Program-made: the position numbers and the translations under genes
In this document: piece after piece, positions 46,775 to 55,609 of the stretch
How positions within the stretch are numbered: the stretch's first letter is position 1
Layout: the number at the start of each line of letters is the position of its first letter
The notes under the pieces: model-generated
Seen by the model: the letters and a program-made list of their open reading frames with translations, nothing else
Told to the model about the DNA's origin: nothing
Databases searched by the model: none
Assembly: GCA_943789355.1 (NCBI GenBank)
Contig: CALSTU010000002.1
Coordinates: 563,236 to 627,235 of the forward strand
DNA: 64,000 bases
DNA from: UBA7430 sp002478765
GTDB lineage: Bacteria > Bacteroidota > Bacteroidia > Flavobacteriales > UBA7430
Direction: 5' to 3'

Positions 46775-47554
46775 TTATTCAGCTTTTTCAGCTGGTTTTT
46801 CTTTTTTCTCTTTAGAAGCTTCTTCTTTAGCAGCTTCATCTTTTTTGGCAGCAGCCTGAACGTCTTTCTCCTTCTTACGTTCAGCCAATCCTTCTTTAAC
46901 ACCTTGATTGACTGCCTCCATAATGATGGTGATCGATTTCGAAGCATCATCATTTGCTGGAATTGCGAAATCTACCAACTCAGGGTCTGCATTCGTATCT
47001 ACGATAGCAAAAGTAGGGATCCCCAACTTCTTAGCTTCTGCGATTGCGATTGCTTCACGCTTCAAATCAACGACAAATAATGCTGCCGGAAGGCGAGTCA
47101 TATCCGAAATTGAACCTAAGTTTTTTTCGAGTTTCGCACGTTGACGATCAATTTGCAAACGCTCTCTTTTGGAAAGGACCATGAAGGTTCCGTCTGCTTT
47201 CATTTTATCAATTGACGACATCTTTTTTACCGCCTTACGGATGGTAACAAAGTTCGTTAGCATACCACCTGGCCAACGCTCGGTGATGTATGGCATGTTC
47301 ACTTCTTTAGCGGCTTCAGAAACGATTTCTTTTGCCTGCTTCTTGGTAGCAACATACATGATTTTTCTTCCCGATCGGGAGATCTTTTTCATTGCTTCAG
47401 AAGCTTCGTCTAGCTTTACTGCAGTTTTGTTAAGATCGATGATGTGAATCCCATTACGCTCCATAAAAATGTAAGGAGCCATGTTTGGATTCCATTTGCG
47501 CGTTAGGTGACCAAAGTGTACACCTGCGTCTAAGAGTTCTTTAATTTCAGCCAT
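46775..47554 (-). CDS. rpsB: 30S ribosomal protein S2
   Basis: 259 residues. LLDAGVHFGHLTRKWNP at the N terminus, ITERWPGGMLTNF, and IPTFAIVDTNADPELVDFAIPANDDA are diagnostic blocks. The last 35 residues are a Lys/Glu/Ala-rich tail. A 91-bp gap precedes it after rpsI; I see no clear leader structure there. Confidence 0.98.
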   Translation of the reverse strand: MAEIKELLDAGVHFGHLTRKWNPNMAPYIFMERNGIHIIDLNKTAVKLDEASEAMKKISRSGRKIMYVATKKQAKEIVSEAAKEVNMPYITERWPGGMLTNFVTIRKAVKKMSSIDKMKADGTFMVLSKRERLQIDRQRAKLEKNLGSISDMTRLPAALFVVDLKREAIAIAEAKKLGIPTFAIVDTNADPELVDFAIPANDDASKSITIIMEAVNQGVKEGLAERKKEKDVQAAAKKDEAAKEEASKEKKEKPAEKAE

Positions 47555-47645
47555 TTTAATTGTCTGTTTACTTTCTTTTTACGTTTTTTTCGCAATTGCT
47601 AGGTAATGCCAAAGCAGTCTTAACAATTTAGATACTAAACCAATA

Positions 47646-48032
47646 TTAACGTTTCGAGAACTGGAATTTCTTACGAGCTTTCTTCTGTCCTGGTTTCTTA
47701 CGCTCAACCATTCTAGGGTCACGAGTTAGCAATCCTTCTGGTTTTAAGGCTGCACGGTGATCAGGATTTATTTGAACCAAAGCACGTGAGATCCCCAAGC
47801 GAATTGCTTCTGCTTGACCGGTGATACCACCGCCGTCTACGTTTACTCTAATATCGTATTGACCCTCAACACCGGCCAAAGCTTGAGCTTGCTCAAGTTT
47901 GTATTGTAGCGTAGCAGTAGTGAAGTAATCTTTTACATCTCTACCGTTTACAGTAACTGCACCTTTACCATCGGAAAGGTAAACACGAGCTATTGCTTTT
48001 TTTCTTCTACCGATTGTGTGAACAACTTCCAT
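47646..48032 (-). CDS. rpsI: 30S ribosomal protein S9
   Basis: 128 residues. VHTIGRRKKAIARVYL, GGGITGQAEAIRLGISRAL and the basic C terminus GQKKARKKFQFSKR are all present; the last Lys-Arg reaches the P-site tRNA. It starts 1 bp after rplM. Confidence 0.98.
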   Translation of the reverse strand: MEVVHTIGRRKKAIARVYLSDGKGAVTVNGRDVKDYFTTATLQYKLEQAQALAGVEGQYDIRVNVDGGGITGQAEAIRLGISRALVQINPDHRAALKPEGLLTRDPRMVERKKPGQKKARKKFQFSKR

Positions 48033-48033
48033 C

Positions 48034-48489
48034 TTACTTGATATCTTTTAAGTTGATTTGTTTTGGCTTTTGAGCATCCAAACCGTGTACATCGCCAACG
48101 AAGACACGTAAATTTTTGTTCAATGCAGCCCCTAATTTGTTTTTTGGAAGCATTCCATAAACAGCCTTGGTCACAAGACGTGTTGGATCCTTCTCAAAAA
48201 CTTCTCTTGCTGTTGCGTTACGTTGACCACCAGGATATCCTGTATGGCTAATGTATTCTTTAGCTTCCCATTTGTTTCCAGTTAAAACAATCTTCTCAGC
48301 GTTAATCACAATCACGTTATCACCACAATCTACGTGCGGTGTGTAACTTGGCTTGTGCTTACCACGAATCAGAAATGCAACCTTAGAAGCCATACGCCCC
48401 AACGTCTGTCCTTCAGCATCCACCAACAACCATTCTTTTTGAACGGTCTGTGCGTTAGCTGAAACAGTTTTGTAGCTTAATGTATTCAC
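48034..48489 (-). CDS. rplM: 50S ribosomal protein L13
   Basis: 151 residues, GTG start. WLLVDAEGQTLGRMAS, VIVINAEKIVLTGNKW, HTGYPGG and MLPKNKLG are the family blocks. First gene of the rplM-rpsI-rpsB-tsf operon; a promoter box lies 68 bp upstream. Confidence 0.98.
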   Translation of the reverse strand: MNTLSYKTVSANAQTVQKEWLLVDAEGQTLGRMASKVAFLIRGKHKPSYTPHVDCGDNVIVINAEKIVLTGNKWEAKEYISHTGYPGGQRNATAREVFEKDPTRLVTKAVYGMLPKNKLGAALNKNLRVFVGDVHGLDAQKPKQINLKDIK

Positions 48490-48557
48490 CTTTTACTGAT
48501 TTAGGTTAATTAATTATTCCCTTACAAATGGACATAACATGCCCATAAAACGGACGG

Positions 48558-48565
48558 CAAAGTTA
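48558..48565 (-). promoter_or_regulatory. Promoter -7 box TAACTTTG for rplM-rpsI-rpsB-tsf
   Basis: TAnnTTTG match on the minus strand, giving a leader of about 60 nt before rplM. Confidence 0.5.
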
Positions 48566-48709
48566 GGTATTTTTTTGACAAATAACCGCCTACCTATCAT
48601 TATCTTTTTCCCAAGCTGAAACGAACGATTACCCGATATCGTTTGAAGTGTTGTTTTTCAATCAAAAATCTGCACTAAAATGAGCAATTTCAGCCTTCGC
48701 TAAAGGCTA

Positions 48710-49897
48710 CTAAATAATTGCCAATTCCTTACCAACTTTCGCAAAAGCTGCGATTGCTTTTTGAATGTGATGTGATTCATGAGCTGCAGATATTTGAACA
48801 CGGATGCGTGCCAAATCTTTAGGAACAACGGGGTAGAAGAAACCGATGACATAGATTCCCTCATCAAGTAATTTATCGGCAAATCGCTGCGCCAATTCTG
48901 CATTGTAGAGCATAACCGGTATGATGGCATGTTCACCCGGACGAAGATCAAAACCTTGAGCTTCCATTCCTACTCGAAACTGCCTGGCATTCTCTTCCAA
49001 CTTGTCTCTCAAAAAAGTTGAAACAGAAATTATGTCTAGAACTTTAATTGCTGCACCTACAATAGAAGGAGCTAAAGAGTTCGAAAACAAATACGGCCGA
49101 GAGCGCTGACGCAATAGGTCGACAATTTCCTTTTTAGCCGAAGTAAAACCTCCCATAGCACCACCCAAAGCTTTTCCCAAAGTACCTGTAATGATGTCTA
49201 CACGACCCATCACGCCACAATGCTCATGCGTTCCTCTTCCTGTGTTCCCAACAAAACCTGTTGCATGCGAATCGTCGACCATCACTAGTGCATCGTACTT
49301 ATCTGCCAGGTCACAAATCAAGTTGAGTTTTGCCATAGAACCATCCATCGAGAAAATACCATCGGTAACGATAACTTTGAAACGAGCAGAATGAGCCTCT
49401 TGCAATTTAGCTTCCAAATCGTCCATATCATTATTCTTATAGCGATATCGATGCGCTTTGCACAATCGAATGCCGTCTATGATGGAAGCATGATTTAAAG
49501 CATCCGACACAATCGCATCCTCCTCCGAAAAGAGCGGCTCAAAAAGCCCTCCATTCGCATCAAAAGCTGCAGCATACAAAATCGTATCCTCCATGCCTAA
49601 AAAGTTGGAAATCTTATTTTCTAAGGCTTTATGGATGTCTTGCGTTCCACAAATAAAACGGACTGAAGACATCCCATAACCTCGAGCGTCCAATGCGTCT
49701 TTTGCCGCCCTAACAACCTCAGGGTGGGAAGACAAGCCAAGGTAATTGTTGGCGCAGAAATTAACGACCTCCGACTCTTTACTTACCTTAATAGCAGCGC
49801 CTTGCGGAGTAAGAATAATGCGCTCTTTTTTATACAAACCCGACGACTTAATATCATGGAGCTGATTTTGTAGGTGTGTTTTATAATTTTTATACAA
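48710..49897 (-). CDS. kbl: Glycine C-acetyltransferase (2-amino-3-ketobutyrate CoA ligase)
   Basis: 395 residues. The start is TTG 49897: an in-frame stop lies upstream with no ATG between, and the protein aligns with the family from its first residues (LYKKERIILTPQ). NFCANNYLGLSSHP and the PLP lysine block ITGTLGKALGG are diagnostic, and VDDSHATGF holds the PLP-contacting Asp and His. It splits 2-amino-3-oxobutyrate with CoA to glycine and acetyl-CoA in threonine breakdown. Threonine dehydrogenase is not adjacent. Confidence 0.95.
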   Translation of the reverse strand: MYKNYKTHLQNQLHDIKSSGLYKKERIILTPQGAAIKVSKESEVVNFCANNYLGLSSHPEVVRAAKDALDARGYGMSSVRFICGTQDIHKALENKISNFLGMEDTILYAAAFDANGGLFEPLFSEEDAIVSDALNHASIIDGIRLCKAHRYRYKNNDMDDLEAKLQEAHSARFKVIVTDGIFSMDGSMAKLNLICDLADKYDALVMVDDSHATGFVGNTGRGTHEHCGVMGRVDIITGTLGKALGGAMGGFTSAKKEIVDLLRQRSRPYLFSNSLAPSIVGAAIKVLDIISVSTFLRDKLEENARQFRVGMEAQGFDLRPGEHAIIPVMLYNAELAQRFADKLLDEGIYVIGFFYPVVPKDLARIRVQISAAHESHHIQKAIAAFAKVGKELAII

Positions 49898-49961
49898 ACT
49901 GAATTCATCATTAAATTAAAAGATCATTCTAACATTTCTCATTTCACGCGTATTCCTTGAG

Positions 49962-51305
49962 CTAAACGACCCCTTGATCCAACATCGCATCGGCCACCTT
50001 TACAAAACCAGCAATGTTTGCGCCTTTGATGTAATTTACATGCCCATCGGCATCGGAGCCAAATCGAACACAAACCTCATGGATGTCGACCATGATGGCG
50101 TGCAATCGAGTATCAACCTCCTCGCGCGTCCAATTGTAACGCAGCGAGTTTTGAGACATCTCTAATCCAGAAACCGCCACCCCACCTGCATTTGAGGCCT
50201 TTCCGGGAGCAAATAATATTTTTCGATCCTCAAAAACGGCGATGGCTTTCGGTGTACATGGCATATTTGCACCTTCACTTACGCATACACACCCGTTGTC
50301 CACAAGTACAGTTGCATCATCCCCATTGAGCTCATTCTGAGTAGCACATGGAAGTGCTATATCGCATGGTACAGACCAAGGTCTTTTGAACTCATGAAAT
50401 TCACAGCCATACTTATCCGCATAAGCTTTAATCCTTCCTCGTTTTACGTTCTTCAGTTCCATAACAAAAGCTAATTTCTCTGCATCAATCCCATCAGGAT
50501 CGTAAATGTAGCCTGAGGAATCGGATAGGGTAACAACCTTACCGCCCAATTGCGTCACCTTTTCACACGCATATTGTGCAACATTCCCAGCTCCAGAAAT
50601 TACAACCACTTTATCTTTGAAATTATCTCCACGCGTATTCAACATTTGCACTGCAAAATACACATTGCCGTAACCGGTAGCTTCCGGACGAATAAGAGAG
50701 CCGCCCCAACCGGCTCCTTTGCCAGTAAGAACTCCCGTAAACTCGTTTCTCAACCGCTTGTATTGCCCAAACATATAGCCAATTTCGCGACCTCCAACTC
50801 CAATATCACCGGCAGGAACATCCGTATTCGGTCCGATATGACGAAACAACTCCGACATAAAGCTTTGACAAAATCGCATCACTTCGTTGTCAGATTTCCC
50901 TTTGGGGTCAAAATCAGCGCCCCCTTTACCGCCTCCCATGGGGAGGGTCGTTAAGCTGTTCTTGAAGACTTGCTCAAAAGCTAAAAACTTAAGAACCCCC
51001 AGATTCACCGAAGGGTGAAATCGCAAGCCTCCTTTGTAAGGCCCGATGGCACTGTTCATTTCAATCCTAAAACCTCTATTTACCTGTATCTGTCCACCAT
51101 CATCTACCCAGGGTACACGAAACATCATAACGCGTTCCGGCTCAACCATGCGCTCTAACAACTTCGCATGTCTGTATTTTGGATTGTTTATGATGAACGG
51201 TATAACCGCCTCAGCAACCTCAGTCACCGCTTGTATGAATTCAGGTTCGCTTCCGTTCCTAACTTTTACAATGTTGATAAACTCCTCTATTTCCTTACCC
51301 ATCAT
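49962..51305 (-). CDS. gdhA: NADP-type glutamate dehydrogenase (hexameric, short form)
   Basis: 447 residues. PYKGGLRFHPSVNLGVLKFL, the catalytic lysine block LPMGGGKGGADFDPKGKS and PAGDIGVGGREIGYMFG are the family signatures. The length and the NADP-type core suggest the biosynthetic enzyme, which aminates 2-oxoglutarate. It links to sucAB by substrate. It stands alone; no TAnnTTTG box is visible in the 70 bp upstream. Confidence 0.96.
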   Translation of the reverse strand: MMGKEIEEFINIVKVRNGSEPEFIQAVTEVAEAVIPFIINNPKYRHAKLLERMVEPERVMMFRVPWVDDGGQIQVNRGFRIEMNSAIGPYKGGLRFHPSVNLGVLKFLAFEQVFKNSLTTLPMGGGKGGADFDPKGKSDNEVMRFCQSFMSELFRHIGPNTDVPAGDIGVGGREIGYMFGQYKRLRNEFTGVLTGKGAGWGGSLIRPEATGYGNVYFAVQMLNTRGDNFKDKVVVISGAGNVAQYACEKVTQLGGKVVTLSDSSGYIYDPDGIDAEKLAFVMELKNVKRGRIKAYADKYGCEFHEFKRPWSVPCDIALPCATQNELNGDDATVLVDNGCVCVSEGANMPCTPKAIAVFEDRKILFAPGKASNAGGVAVSGLEMSQNSLRYNWTREEVDTRLHAIMVDIHEVCVRFGSDADGHVNYIKGANIAGFVKVADAMLDQGVV

Positions 51306-51375
51306 TATGCAATTAATTGATTAATATAATAACAAACCCATTCTATTTAAATATAAAACATCGCAACTTTGAATC

Positions 51376-52482
51376 CTATGCTTTTGCATAAAAATTCCCC
51401 GGAAGAGCTCTTACCAGACCTTTCATTTCTAGCTGTAAAAGAGCTTCTAATATTTTGGGGATACTCTGTTTTGTCTGGGTTGCAATGCGATCGATAGAAA
51501 GCTTTTCTTGGCTCGCCAAAACCCCCAACAAGGCCTCCTCAACTTTGTTCAACGCAACGAACAGCTCCACCTGTTTCGTCTCTTTTTTCTCGGAATCAGC
51601 ATCCCAACCCATGAGGTAGCATAGATCCTCAGCAGACTGAACCAAAGCAGCCTGATTTCTTCGAATTAACTGATTGCATCCTTCTGAGTTTTCATCCCCC
51701 ACCCGTCCGGGCACTGCAAAGACGTCCCTGCTGTATGAATTCGCAATGTCTGCCGTAATAAGAGCTCCGCCTTTTTTTCGAGCTTCAACCACCAAAGTCG
51801 CATCGGACAATCCGGCTATAATTCGATTCCGTTTGGGGAAGTTCTCACGTACAGGGCGAGTTCCGCTCATAAAGTCGGTAAGCAGCCCTCCTTGACTTTG
51901 CATATCTACGGACACCTTGGCATGAACGGATGGGTAAATACGATCCAGTCCATGCGCCAAAACACCCAGGGTAGGAATGTTGTATTTCAAACAAGCCTTG
52001 TGTGCCGCAAGATCAACCCCATAAGCCAAACCACTAACTACAAGGACGTCCTGAAGGCAACTCAAACCTTCAACGATTTGCTCTGTGATTCGCAAACCAT
52101 AATCTGTTGCCTTTCGGGTTCCCACAATACTGATGATTTTTTTTTCATTCAAATTTATCCCAGCCCCCTTCTTGTACAAAAGAATGGGCGAGTCGACACA
52201 TTGTTTCAAACGAAACGGATAATCATCGTCCATAAAGTAAACGGGTTTCACGGCGTTGTGTTCCATGAAGCGCAATTCAAACTCAGCAGCGGAAAGTAGA
52301 TCCTTCGAAACAATAACCTTGGCCAAAACAGACCCAATACCCGGAATCATCATTAAATTTTTTCGGGGCTCTTTAAAAACAGCTTCTGCAGAACCACAAT
52401 AAGCAATTAATTTTTTTGCAATGACATCCCCTACCTTGGGTACTTGAGTCAAAGCGATCTGATATAGTGTCTCTTGGTTCAT
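51376..52482 (-). CDS. dprA: DNA processing protein DprA
   Basis: 368 residues. An N-terminal helix-hairpin-helix-like part (MIPGIGSVLAKVI), then the Rossmann-like core with VVSGLAYGVDLAAHKACL, NFPKRNRIIAGLSDATLVVEA (ssDNA-binding) and RDVFAVPGRVGDENSEGCNQLI, and a winged-helix C terminus. DprA loads RecA on incoming single strands in natural transformation. Its ATG overlaps the stop of a 55-codon open frame (ATGA). Divergent from kdsB. Confidence 0.95.
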   Translation of the reverse strand: MNQETLYQIALTQVPKVGDVIAKKLIAYCGSAEAVFKEPRKNLMMIPGIGSVLAKVIVSKDLLSAAEFELRFMEHNAVKPVYFMDDDYPFRLKQCVDSPILLYKKGAGINLNEKKIISIVGTRKATDYGLRITEQIVEGLSCLQDVLVVSGLAYGVDLAAHKACLKYNIPTLGVLAHGLDRIYPSVHAKVSVDMQSQGGLLTDFMSGTRPVRENFPKRNRIIAGLSDATLVVEARKKGGALITADIANSYSRDVFAVPGRVGDENSEGCNQLIRRNQAALVQSAEDLCYLMGWDADSEKKETKQVELFVALNKVEEALLGVLASQEKLSIDRIATQTKQSIPKILEALLQLEMKGLVRALPGNFYAKA

Positions 52483-52646
52483 ACAAACTTATTTGCAAAT
52501 CGTTTCATCAAAAAGGTTGTGTCTGTACTGTCTTTCTCAAATCCATCCTCGACAGAAAGCATCAAACAGCATCCTGAGTTCTCTTCAAAAAACACGTTCA
52601 TGAAACCATCATTTAAGCTTATGAAACTGCCTTGTACAAACATCAT
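52479..52646 (-). CDS. Possible 55-residue protein coupled to dprA
   Basis: An uninterrupted 55-codon frame whose TGA overlaps the dprA ATG by ATGA, the classic coupling overlap. The product is acidic with FMNVFFEENSG and TFLMKRFANKFV, no signal peptide, no family I know. The 309-bp stretch between dprA and kdsB is otherwise without genes. No promoter box is clear. It could be a coincidence of frame; the overlap is the main support. Confidence 0.35.
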   Translation of the reverse strand: MMFVQGSFISLNDGFMNVFFEENSGCCLMLSVEDGFEKDSTDTTFLMKRFANKFV

Positions 52647-52751
52647 TCCAACCTACCCAGTGAGCGGCTAAAATAGAAAGTAATTTCATCAGACAAACTA
52701 AAATGAAAAAAGATTTATGAGCGTTCGTTAAGATGTTTATCTTTACATCGT

Positions 52752-52768
52752 GTGGATCAAAAATCCAC
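52752..52768 (+). other. Short hairpin in the kdsB leader
   Basis: GTGGAT, loop CAAAA, ATCCAC, 23 bp before the kdsB ATG. A near-match promoter box TATCTTTA lies 10 bp upstream of it. Role unknown. Confidence 0.4.
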
Positions 52769-52791
52769 GGCAAACAAACAAAGATGACAAC

Positions 52792-53532
52792 ATGCACATA
52801 GGCATTATACCGGCACGTTATGCATCCACAAGGTTTCCGGGCAAACCTCTGGTTGACATTCAAGGGAAAAGCATGATTCAACGCGTCTATGAACAATGCG
52901 AAAAATCATACCTAGATCGCGTTGTGGTCGCCACCGATGACCAGCGGATCATCGATCATGTTCAAAAATTTGGGGGCGAAGTGGTTCGAACCGCATCGAC
53001 TCATGTCAGCGGAACAGACCGGATTTCGGAGGCTGCCGAAATCCTAAACTTAGACCCAAAAAGCATCCTGGTCAACATTCAAGGTGATGAACCTTTTATC
53101 GACCCCGATGACATCCAGCGAATTGGGACTTGTTTTGAGGATGAAAACACTCAAATTGCCACCCTGGTAAAAAAAATAAAAGACCCCGAAACACTCCACA
53201 ACCCCAACAGCCCCAAAGTGGTTCTAAACCTCAAGGGTGAAGCGCTTTATTTCTCGAGAGAAGCGATACCGCATTTAAAGGGAATTGACCCAAACCAATG
53301 GCTCAGCAAAGCTGCTTTTTTCCAGCACATCGGCATCTACGGATTTAGATACGAAGTCCTGAAGGAGATCACCCAGCTGAAAAGCTCTGTCCTGGAACAA
53401 AATGAAGGGTTAGAACAGTTGAGATGGATGGAGAACGGCTACAAGATCCGAACCGCAGAAACCACCTCGGATTGTGTTGCCGTAGACTGCCCAGAAGATT
53501 TAAAAAGAATCGACGAAAAATTCTTTTCATAA
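52792..53532 (+). CDS. kdsB: 3-deoxy-manno-octulosonate cytidylyltransferase (CMP-Kdo synthetase)
   Basis: 246 residues from ATG 52792; the 14 codons upstream of it do not fit the family and cover the leader hairpin. IIPARYASTRFPGKPL binds CTP, and NIQGDEPFI with the following Asp supplies the metal site; AFFQHIGIYGFR and VDCPEDL are further family blocks. It activates Kdo for WaaA (22279-23508). Followed 28 bp later by the HU/SPOR gene on the same strand. Confidence 0.96.
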   Translation: MHIGIIPARYASTRFPGKPLVDIQGKSMIQRVYEQCEKSYLDRVVVATDDQRIIDHVQKFGGEVVRTASTHVSGTDRISEAAEILNLDPKSILVNIQGDEPFIDPDDIQRIGTCFEDENTQIATLVKKIKDPETLHNPNSPKVVLNLKGEALYFSREAIPHLKGIDPNQWLSKAAFFQHIGIYGFRYEVLKEITQLKSSVLEQNEGLEQLRWMENGYKIRTAETTSDCVAVDCPEDLKRIDEKFFS

Positions 53533-53560
53533 TCGCCGTAATTTCTTAAATTAGCCTCGT

Positions 53561-54532
53561 ATGAAAGTAGAAGCTTACATCAGCGAATTGTTACACCGTC
53601 ACGATTGTGTTATCGTGCCCGGAGTGGGTGGTTTTATCACCAACTACCGACCGACTCAAATTCACCCGGTAAGCCATACGTTTCGTCCGCCCAGCAAAAG
53701 CATCAGCTTCAACGTTCAGTTGAAAAACAACGACGGCTTGTTGGCCAATCACATTGGCGCATGCGAATCTATTTCTTACGCCTCTGCACAAGAAAAAATC
53801 GAGCGCTTTGCCCAAAAGATTCAGAACGATCTAGACCACAAAAAGAAATCGGAAATTTCCAATGTAGGTGTATTATCCAAAGACCCAAGTGGTAAAATTG
53901 TCTTTGAACCAAAATTCACCGCAAACTATCTTTTGGATTCCTTTGGACTGGAAGAGATTCAATCTCCAGCCATTCTCAGAAAAGCCAAAACGATAAGCCT
54001 ACAAGAACAAGTGGTTCGAGGAAGCGAAAACATCAAACCGAAGAAAGCCTCTATCAACTGGAGAGTTGCAGCTGTAATTGTTCCATTGATTGGTTTGAGT
54101 GCGGTCGTTTCCCTACAGGATACATCCATGGGTGACAACCTGGCGAATTATGCTTACTTAAATCCTTTCAAGAAAAAGCCCGCTGCGGTATACGTCCCTC
54201 GTCAGGTAGAAAAACCTGCTGAAAAAGTCGTGGTTCTCGAAGAGACAAGCACTCCAGCAAGTCCGACTCCAAAGGCGGTGGAAGTAAAACCCACACTTAC
54301 AACAGCTTCAATGAATTTCCACTTGGTGGCAGGATGCTTCTCCTCAAAAGAAAATGCGGACAACTTGGTTCAAACATTAAAAACCGAAGGTTACAAGTCT
54401 TCCGTGATTGGACAAAATGCAAAAGGCCTTTTCAGAGTGAGCTTCAACTCCTTCTCTACAAGAGAGCTTGCCCTGGTAGAAATGGACAACATAAAGTCTG
54501 TGGGTAAATCCACTTGGCTGCTGAAACAATAG
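53561..54532 (+). CDS. HU-CCDC81 domain protein with a transmembrane segment and C-terminal SPOR domain
   Basis: 323 residues. The N terminus (1-60, DCVIVPGVGGFITNYRP, SISFNVQLKNNDGLL) and 60-130 match the two tandem prokaryotic CCDC81-type HU-fold domains. A transmembrane helix lies at 166-185, then a Pro-rich periplasmic linker (205-248) and a SPOR domain (250-323, FHLVAGCFSSKENADNLV). SPOR domains bind denuded glycan at division sites. The layout puts an HU-like domain in the cytoplasm and the SPOR domain in the periplasm. Found as one gene in Bacteroidetes; function of the cytoplasmic part unknown. Confidence 0.85.
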   Translation: MKVEAYISELLHRHDCVIVPGVGGFITNYRPTQIHPVSHTFRPPSKSISFNVQLKNNDGLLANHIGACESISYASAQEKIERFAQKIQNDLDHKKKSEISNVGVLSKDPSGKIVFEPKFTANYLLDSFGLEEIQSPAILRKAKTISLQEQVVRGSENIKPKKASINWRVAAVIVPLIGLSAVVSLQDTSMGDNLANYAYLNPFKKKPAAVYVPRQVEKPAEKVVVLEETSTPASPTPKAVEVKPTLTTASMNFHLVAGCFSSKENADNLVQTLKTEGYKSSVIGQNAKGLFRVSFNSFSTRELALVEMDNIKSVGKSTWLLKQ

Positions 54533-54570
54533 TCCGACACATCCAACCAACATTTTAAAATCTTTGCAAA

Positions 54571-55530
54571 CTAATTTACGATGTCATCCACGTCGTGATC
54601 CATGCATTGGAAATGCTTTTTCGGGCACTTGGAAAATCCGATTTTGGAACAAGGACGACAGGATAAATTTTTAATCTCTACCATTTTTGAGCCGGCATCA
54701 GTCAAGTAAGGATGCATCCCCAATTCCGGAACGGTATTTCCCCAAACCGAAACAATGCGTTTTTTAAAGGCAGCAGCAACGTGCATCAAACCGGTGTCGT
54801 GAGTGATTACCCACAGCGCCTGCTGAACCAAGCTTGCCGACTCATCCAGCTTAAACTTGCCACAGGCATTGAACACCTGCGGTCCTATCGCATCCGAAAT
54901 CGCCTCCCCTTTTGCAGCATCTTCGGGGCCGCCCAAAAGAACGACCGGAGATTTTAGGGCATGGCAAACTTCGATAAGCTTTGCCAGCGGCATCATCTTC
55001 GTGGCGTGTTGTCCACCGATCACCACCGCCACATAGCCTGAAGCATGCGTTTCGGGCAAGCGATTTAATTCTACTACGGAGCCTTCAGGGATGAAATAAT
55101 CCAAACCTTCTCCATCGTTTTCCACACCCAGATGTTTCACCGTTTCCAGATAGCGATCTACAATGTGAACGTCGGGCATCCTTCGGACTTTAAAAGTTAC
55201 CAACAACCACTTTTGGACGTTCAGTTTCGGAAAGGACTTCGAAGGAACTTTCAAGGCGCTCTTCAATCGAAGGGTTCGCAAGTTGTTGTGCAGATCAATC
55301 ACAAAGTCAAATTGTTCCGCCCTGAGTTTTTGAACCAAGGCATGGTCAACATTTTTGTCTATGGTATGCACACGGTCAACGTAAGGATTCGATTCCAGCA
55401 AACCGGCAAAAGAAGCTTTGGTAAGGTAATGCACTTCCACAGCCAACTGCTGTTTTACGCAGCGAATCACAGGCGTTGTTAAAACAACATCGCCAATAGA
55501 GCTGAAACGTATGATGAGTATTTTCTTCAC
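54571..55530 (-). CDS. Glycosyltransferase family 9 (heptosyltransferase-like)
   Basis: 319 residues, GTG start. IRFSSIGDVVLTTPVIR at the N terminus is the family signature, VIGGQHATKMMP and VVLLGGPED the nucleotide-sugar region, and WVITHDTGLMHVAAAFKKRIVSVWG the C-terminal block. A cysteine-rich tail (CRPC, KCPKKHFQCMDH) is typical of the Bacteroidetes members. It likely adds a sugar to the lipopolysaccharide core. It fits with lpxH, waaA, kdsB and rmlA in the window, though it is not in an operon with them. Confidence 0.9.
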   Translation of the reverse strand: MKKILIIRFSSIGDVVLTTPVIRCVKQQLAVEVHYLTKASFAGLLESNPYVDRVHTIDKNVDHALVQKLRAEQFDFVIDLHNNLRTLRLKSALKVPSKSFPKLNVQKWLLVTFKVRRMPDVHIVDRYLETVKHLGVENDGEGLDYFIPEGSVVELNRLPETHASGYVAVVIGGQHATKMMPLAKLIEVCHALKSPVVLLGGPEDAAKGEAISDAIGPQVFNACGKFKLDESASLVQQALWVITHDTGLMHVAAAFKKRIVSVWGNTVPELGMHPYLTDAGSKMVEIKNLSCRPCSKIGFSKCPKKHFQCMDHDVDDIVN

Positions 55531-55609
55531 GGAAGCAGATTTGAAACAAAAATAAACAAAGCACCGAGAGCAAAAAGAAGAATGTAAAAAAGATTGGGTT
55601 TGGGAGCGA

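Noticed and set aside
47555..47645. Leader RNA element before rpsB
   Set aside because: The 91-bp gap shows no convincing stem or known leader motif.
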